In this document: piece after piece, positions 8,456 through 11,418 of the stretch
Numbering within the stretch: position 1 is the first letter of the stretch
How the letters are laid out: each line of letters opens with the position of its first letter
Source of the DNA: Amoeboradix gromovi
Taxonomy: Eukaryota > Sanchytriomycota > Sanchytriomycetes > Sanchytriales > Sanchytriaceae
Reading direction: 5' to 3'
Length of the DNA stretch: 11,418 nt
Assembly: GCA_018985225.1 (NCBI GenBank)
Contig: JADGIF010000299.1
Location: forward strand, 1 to 11,418
Notes under the pieces: model-generated
Seen by the model: the letters and a program-made list of their open reading frames with translations, nothing else
Databases searched by the model: none
Told to the model about the DNA's origin: nothing
Program-made: the position numbers and the translations under genes

Positions 8456-8474
8456 TGAATAAATTCATTTATTT
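8456..8474. terminator. 19-bp shared terminator region between convergent genes, with a polyA signal on each strand
   Basis: Between the stop codons of UTP4 (plus) and the first SH3 gene (minus) lie only 19 bases. They contain AATAAA on the plus strand (8458-8463) and AATAAA on the minus strand (8473-8468) in a near-palindrome. Cleavage normally occurs 10-30 nt downstream of the signal, so each mRNA would end inside the antisense of its neighbour's coding sequence. Confidence 0.65.
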
Positions 8475-9221
8475 TTAGTATTCTGGTGATGGAACAAAAA
8501 TTGATAAAAAGTTGCTGGACTTGCTTCGACTTATAGTTCCAGTTTTTAATTTTTCCATTATTCTGTCCTCTTTTGCTTGGTTTGCGGGCACGAATGTTTT
8601 TGAGTTGGCCCGACTGCGCGTTTTTGGAGTATTACTTCCAGAATTGGTCGCAGATTTAATGTTCTGCACCTTTCTACTCTCATACTCAGACATCGTTGGG
8701 AGTGTATTTACATCTCCGTCAATGGTTAAAACACTTATGGTTATGATCCCGGTTTGTTGTATTCTAGTATTCATCTTTTTAAAATATACTGAGTGCTCAT
8801 CTACCCTTGCTAACAAAATTAACATTTCGCCTTCTATGCACGTTACTGTAGGTGTCTTGAAATAGATGTTTATTACTGCTGGCAGTATTGGCAGTGCTTT
8901 CTGTAACTGAACATAGTTTTTTGGTATGTAACCCTCTTCTTTTGTTAGTGAGTTACTACAGTAGTAGAAATACTCCTTTTCCTCAATAACGTGGAACGTA
9001 TCACTGGGTTTGAATGACAGCTCTAGTATGCTTGCGGCGCTATATTCTTTTATAGCAACAACAGTGAACAAATATGTTTCCTCAGGTTTTTGAAACACTT
9101 CTGATGATCCAGATCTTGATACTGAATTTTTAAATGATCTTATTGACGGAGAATGCTTCAAAGTCATCGAAATTGAGGTCGACAATGCTCTTATGGATTT
9201 CGAATGCCTGAGACTTGACAT
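8475..9221 (-). CDS. Double-SH3 (Bem1-like) scaffold protein, paralogue 1
   Basis: The product has 248 residues. A Ser/Arg-rich N-terminus (1-48, ending near VSRSGSS) precedes an SH3 domain at about 52-106 (VVAIKEYSAASILELSFKPS, then GYIPKNYV). A second SH3-like domain spans about 110-167 (GEMLILLARV, VYFKKM). The shared tail motif GDVNTLPTMSEY lies at 169-180, followed by a basic Ser-rich end. SH3 domains bind proline-rich ligands. Two tandem SH3s followed by a Leu-Pro..Glu-Tyr/Trp segment recall fungal polarity scaffolds of the Bem1/Scd2 type, but the PX and PB1 domains are absent. The usual first Trp of the ligand pocket is replaced (YFYYC). It is the third of three tandem paralogues in reading order, 77 bases after paralogue 2. 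The Bem1 link is inference. Confidence 0.75.
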   Translation of the reverse strand: MSSLRHSKSIRALSTSISMTLKHSPSIRSFKNSVSRSGSSEVFQKPEETYLFTVVAIKEYSAASILELSFKPSDTFHVIEEKEYFYYCSNSLTKEEGYIPKNYVQLQKALPILPAVINIYFKTPTVTCIEGEMLILLARVDEHSVYFKKMNTRIQQTGIITISVLTIDGDVNTLPTMSEYESRKVQNIKSATNSGSNTPKTRSRANSKTFVPANQAKEDRIMEKLKTGTISRSKSSNFLSIFVPSPEY

Positions 9222-9294
9222 AAAGTGGGTAATATAGAAAATTCATAAGTTCTCAAAGTTAAAGGAGGAAATAGAATATTCAGATTACGATTTT

Positions 9295-9300
9295 TTTATT
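9295..9300 (-). terminator. Polyadenylation signal overlapping the stop of SH3 paralogue 2
   Basis: On the minus strand the stop TAA (9301-9299) continues as TAATAAA, so AATAAA occupies 9300-9295. The following gene starts 77 bases on. Confidence 0.6.
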
Positions 9301-9892
9301 ATAGCTTTACCAGTTTGGCTAGCGAGGAAGACCGTGCGCGGCCTTTGAATTTTTCTAAAATTTTTTCGTCGTCTCCAGAAATTGGTTTGGATAATGTTGA
9401 GGGCTCAGAATTTTTTGCGGCTAGGTCCATAGGCGCAGTAGTTCTCATTTGATACTCTTGAAATGTAGGTAAAGATTCCAAATCACCGTCGTTAATGAAC
9501 AACCCATCAATTCTTATTTTCCCAAACGTTAAGATTCTCGACATCTTTTTGCAATAAACCCATCCTTCTTTCAGACTAGCTAGCACTATTACCCTATCTC
9601 CTTCATCGCAAATCATCTCGTCAACCAGTGGCATATAACCACTTTTTACTGTCGCTGCTAATACGCACAAGGGTTTCTGGACCACGGTGTAATTTTTCGG
9701 TATGTATCCTTTCTTTTTAGAAATGGGTGAGTAACACAGATAAAAATGTACTTTGTCCTCTAAAATGTTAAATGTCTCATTCTCTTGCATTTCTAATTCT
9801 TGGGGACTGCTTGGGATATAATGCTTTATACACGTAACCGAAAATAAAAACTCTTCCGGCTCCACTGAAAAAGATCCTGATCGCGTCCTCAT
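9299..9892 (-). CDS. Double-SH3 (Bem1-like) scaffold protein, paralogue 2
   Basis: The product has 197 residues, the shortest of the three. After a short SRS-type start (TRSGSFSVEPEE) comes an SH3 domain at about 16-72 (FSVTCIKHYIPSSPQELEM, GYIPKNYTVVQK). A second SH3-like domain follows at 75-134 (EGDRVIVLASLKEGWVYCKK), then the family tail GDLESLPTFQEY at 136-147 and a basic Ser-rich C-terminus (GRARSSSLAKL). The first ligand-pocket Trp is replaced here too (HFYLC), although Trp111 occurs in the second domain at the matching place. Its stop overlaps AATAAA on the minus strand. The promoter side is immediately next to the end of Fanzor-like copy 2 (9918), so only about 25 original bases separate the start codon from the element. 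Confidence 0.75.
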   Translation of the reverse strand: MRTRSGSFSVEPEEFLFSVTCIKHYIPSSPQELEMQENETFNILEDKVHFYLCYSPISKKKGYIPKNYTVVQKPLCVLAATVKSGYMPLVDEMICDEGDRVIVLASLKEGWVYCKKMSRILTFGKIRIDGLFINDGDLESLPTFQEYQMRTTAPMDLAAKNSEPSTLSKPISGDDEKILEKFKGRARSSSLAKLVKL

Positions 9893-9917
9893 ATGTAGTG
9901 GCTATTTAGTTTTGGCC

Positions 9918-9955
9918 TTCTCGTTAAAAGTCCTGATTTCCCATAAAATCGAGAA
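9918..9955 (-). ncRNA. Candidate guide-RNA (omegaRNA) scaffold remnant: hairpin after the Fanzor-like stop
   Basis: Three bases after the stop, TTCTCG (9955-9950) can pair with CGAGAA (9923-9918) around a 26-base loop. The segment is conserved beyond the reading frame in copy 1 (1988-2025), where one arm has one change. In TnpB/Fanzor elements the guide RNA is made from the region overlapping and following the nuclease 3' end, with the guide taken from flanking DNA. The match in position is suggestive only. Confidence 0.3.
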
Positions 9956-9958
9956 TTT

Positions 9959-10225
9959 CTACAGAGAAACTAGCAGTGCTAGATCTCCGTTACAGTGATT
10001 GCTCACGCTTTCACTACCCAGAGGCGGGATTGAACAAGGATGCAGATACTTGATGTATATGTTCCTTGCTGCCATATGGTCTCTATCTATCTTCAAATGA
10101 GAATTGGTACAAGTGTAGGTTTCTAAGTTGGTTTTCTTTAGAGTACCACATATTTTACACGGCATCGAATTTCCATGTTTGGACCAGCTTATCAGTCTGA
10201 GACGAATGTGTACTGTACCTGCTAG
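9959..10225 (-). pseudogene. Fanzor/TnpB-like RNA-guided nuclease, C-terminal remnant (zinc finger and RuvC-III)
   Basis: The frame is open for 88 codons after an in-frame TAA (10228-10226), where copy 1 has CAA. From Met at 10165 it reads MPCKICGTLKKTNLETYTC, then SHLKIDRDHMAARNIYIKYL. This matches the CxxC...CxxC zinc finger and the DRDxNAAxNI RuvC-III motif of TnpB and its eukaryotic relatives, the Fanzor proteins, which are RNA-guided DNA endonucleases. Key positions are damaged: the fourth zinc Cys is Ser (CTNS), and the conserved Asn after DRDH is Met. Copy 1 keeps a Cys at the first of these. The RuvC-I, RuvC-II and recognition lobes are absent. It is therefore not an active nuclease, although it could still express a small zinc-finger peptide. 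Confidence 0.7.
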
Positions 10226-10341
10226 TTATTTCTTTAGAATTGATTTACCATTTGCGAGAAGAACTAAGTAATTAAGCTATTAGAAAAATCTGGAAAAGTC
10301 TTGAAATTATACAAAAATACATACAAATTCGCGATAAATGA

Positions 10342-10347
10342 TTTATT
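10342..10347 (-). terminator. AATAAA inside the mobile-element remnant, likely polyA signal of SH3 paralogue 3
   Basis: On the minus strand AATAAA lies 37 bases after the TGA stop (10384) and within the repeat shared with copy 1. It is the nearest canonical signal to this stop. Confidence 0.4.
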
Positions 10348-10383
10348 CAAGAAAACAGTCGAGCAGCATGTATACTGATTTTT

Positions 10384-11025
10384 TCAAAGATTGGACAAAT
10401 TAGAGAGATTCTTGGTTTCCAGGGTTTGAAGCTCTTTGTTTCTTGTTTGAGGGTTATGCAACCGAGATAATACAGGGCTACTTGTAGCACTTTTTGTATT
10501 TAGGCTCCTTTCTACATATTCACTCAGAGTTGGTAATTTATATATATCACCTTCAATAAACAATTTTTCCATAACCACTCTACCCTCTACTGTGCTGCTT
10601 CCCAGTCTCTTACAATATAGATATCCATCCTTACAACGAGCCACAATTAGGACCTTATCCGACTTATAACAGGTCATTATGTTGGAGTCATCCGTATTCA
10701 ATTGATCTGAGGTCAATATCCCCGCAAGCACTACAAATGGCACCTGCTTCTCTACTATCTCTTTTTTCACATACCCCACAGTCCTAGTCACTTTCTCCTG
10801 TGGTGCATGGCATAAATAGTTGTTGTCCGTTTCCTCTAATACATATAGCACCTGATTTTGATACAACTCTAATTCATCTTCTGTCTCTGGCGTGTAACTC
10901 CGTTTAGCTGTAATCACGAACAGATACTCTTTATGATCCACATTAGGGACAGATCGTGACTTTGACTCGGTAAATTTGTTAGACATTTTAGGATGGCGAA
11001 TTGAGCCACCAAATGAGAGATGCAA
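10384..11025 (-). CDS. Double-SH3 (Bem1-like) scaffold protein, paralogue 3
   Basis: The longest frame gives 213 residues. By comparison with its paralogues, Met14 (ATG at 10986, MSNKFTESKSRSVPN) is the more likely start, giving 200. Numbered from the upstream Met, an SH3 domain spans about 35-91 (VITAKRSYTPETEDELELY, VGYVKKEIVE). A second SH3-like domain spans 98-157 (SDKVLIVARCKDGYLYCKR), and GDIYKLPTLSEYVERS lies at 159-174. The first SH3 again lacks the pocket Trp (NNYLC) and has an altered 3-10 helix (KKEI instead of KNYV). It ends with LSNLSNL. No AATAAA lies next to its stop. The first one downstream (10347-10342) is inside Fanzor-like copy 2, so the repeat may supply its 3' end. Confidence 0.7.
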   Translation of the reverse strand: MHLSFGGSIRHPKMSNKFTESKSRSVPNVDHKEYLFVITAKRSYTPETEDELELYQNQVLYVLEETDNNYLCHAPQEKVTRTVGYVKKEIVEKQVPFVVLAGILTSDQLNTDDSNIMTCYKSDKVLIVARCKDGYLYCKRLGSSTVEGRVVMEKLFIEGDIYKLPTLSEYVERSLNTKSATSSPVLSRLHNPQTRNKELQTLETKNLSNLSNL

Positions 11026-11126
11026 TCAGTAGCTGGCCTCATTACATTGAATAGGGTTTTGATTGATGTGCAAAATGAGTGTCTCAACGGAATTGTTGCA
11101 TCGAAGTTCATATCTCGCCATTCAGT

Positions 11127-11132
11127 TTTATT
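11127..11132 (-). terminator. Polyadenylation signal of the LAMTOR3-like gene
   Basis: AATAAA on the minus strand, 13 bases after the TAA stop at 11148-11146. Its presence supports 11146 as a real gene end. Confidence 0.5.
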
Positions 11133-11145
11133 GTAGTTGTTTATG

Positions 11146-11406
11146 TTAAACTTTTACAACTTGTCCTATTCTTATAAATGCGTTCATTTCTCTATCAACT
11201 ACAACGAGAAATTTATAGATTGACGTAATTGAGATATGAGCAAATTGGGACACACTCTGTAAAAAGTAAACTAGGGGTAAAAAACGGGTGACGAGATTTA
11301 CCCAGTTGAAATTTTCACAGCAGTGTCCCATATTTCTTCACCTAGGCAATAGGCGAAATTACTTTGTCAGTGATCCTTTGTTGCCAACCTGGTCTCTCAC
11401 CATTCG
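11146..11406 (-). CDS. LAMTOR3: LAMTOR3 (MP1)-like Ragulator subunit, 3' exons, truncated by the window edge
   Basis: LAMTOR3 is a roadblock-fold subunit of the Ragulator complex, which tethers Rag GTPases and MAPK/TORC1 signalling to late endosomes or the vacuole. Joining 11406-11363 to 11335-11146 across a 27-nt intron gives VRDQVGNKGSLTKNMGHCC followed by NWVNLVTRFLPLVYFL and a C-terminus ending DREMNAFIRIGQVVKV. These pieces line up in order and spacing with the human protein's DQ...LSKN, LPLV and QVVEV end, with an insertion of about seven residues before DREM. A TAG just upstream (11409-11407) ends a likely further intron, so the first half of the gene lies outside. AATAAA at 11132-11127 supports the 3' end. 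The gene sits 120 bases before SH3 paralogue 3 on the same strand. Recognition rests on short matches, so it is moderate. Confidence 0.55.
11336..11362 (-). other. 27-nt intron in the LAMTOR3-like gene
   Basis: GTAATTTCGCC...GTGAAG on the minus strand. Removing it joins ACAAA|A and links two frames that together align with the LAMTOR3 family (SLTK|NMGHCC). A 21-nt alternative acceptor (TAG at 11344-11342) would leave an in-frame TGA. A further intron probably ends at 11407. Confidence 0.5.
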
Positions 11407-11418
11407 CTAGCAAACTAT

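Larger units (their letters stand above)
9918..10366 (-). mobile_element. Fanzor/TnpB-like element remnant, copy 2 (about 449 bp, minus orientation)
   Basis: This is the inverted counterpart of 1563-2025. It fills most of the 491-bp gap between SH3 paralogues 2 and 3. It carries the 3' part of a TnpB-type nuclease frame, followed directly by a conserved non-coding tail that can form a hairpin. Whether a complete element with the upstream nuclease lobes ever stood here cannot be seen. The shared boundaries of copies 1 and 2 suggest that a short, internally deleted version spread. No target-site duplication is evident. Confidence 0.65.

Noticed and set aside
8512-8865. 117-codon plus-strand hydrophobic frame
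   Set aside because: It is antisense to SH3 paralogue 1, whose domains and paralogues make the minus strand the coding one.
10914-11111. 65-codon minus-strand frame overlapping the start of SH3 paralogue 3
   Set aside because: It overlaps a supported gene in another frame and has no recognisable motif.
11342-11362. 21-nt intron alternative in the LAMTOR3-like gene
   Set aside because: This splice leaves an in-frame TGA, whereas the 27-nt version continues into family-like sequence.
1-11418. CRISPR arrays, tRNA, rRNA and bacterial-type operon signals
   Set aside because: No regularly spaced repeats, no tRNA cloverleaf with a TTCGA loop and no rRNA core sequence was seen, and the genes are eukaryotic.

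Overview
This window is AT-rich, intron-poor, tightly packed nuclear DNA of a microbial eukaryote. The gene set (AP-2 mu adaptin, UTP4, a Ragulator/LAMTOR3-like protein, a fungal-type LAT/methionine permease, a C2 protein with a chitin-binding tail, Bem1-like double-SH3 proteins) points to a fungus or fungus-like opisthokont. Gene compaction, fast divergence and introns of only about 19-27 nt would suit an early-diverging or Rozella/microsporidia-like lineage. That placement is inference, not shown by the sequence.

Layout. Bases 1-2080 are gene-poor: a possible truncated gene end at the left edge, then debris including two fragments of a repeated Fanzor/TnpB-like element (about 757-836 on the minus strand, about 1563-2025 on the plus strand). 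From 2341 to 8455 four genes lie on the plus strand: an APC amino-acid permease (two exons), AP-2 mu (two exons), a C2/chitin-binding protein and UTP4. The gap 5288-5942 holds a decayed fragment readable in two frames. From 8475 to 11418 everything is on the minus strand: three tandem paralogues with two SH3-like domains each, the second large copy of the Fanzor-like repeat (9918-10366) between paralogues 2 and 3, and the 3' part of a LAMTOR3-like gene running off the right edge.

Gene ends are very tight. UTP4 and the first SH3 gene converge with 19 nt between stop codons, and AATAAA signals overlap or directly follow most stops. The Fanzor-like copies are inverted relative to each other, about 7.9 kb apart, so they bracket the whole conserved gene block.

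Functional themes. AP-2 mu (endocytic cargo selection), the permease (a typical endocytic cargo class), the LAMTOR3-like protein (amino-acid signalling on the late endosome or vacuole) and the Bem1-like SH3 proteins (polarity or scaffolding) all belong to membrane and nutrient biology. Eukaryotic neighbours need not be co-regulated, so this clustering may be chance. The most unusual elements are the ultra-short introns, the Fanzor-like relics with a hairpin directly after the reading frame, and the SH3 family with its shared GDxxxLPTxxEY tail.
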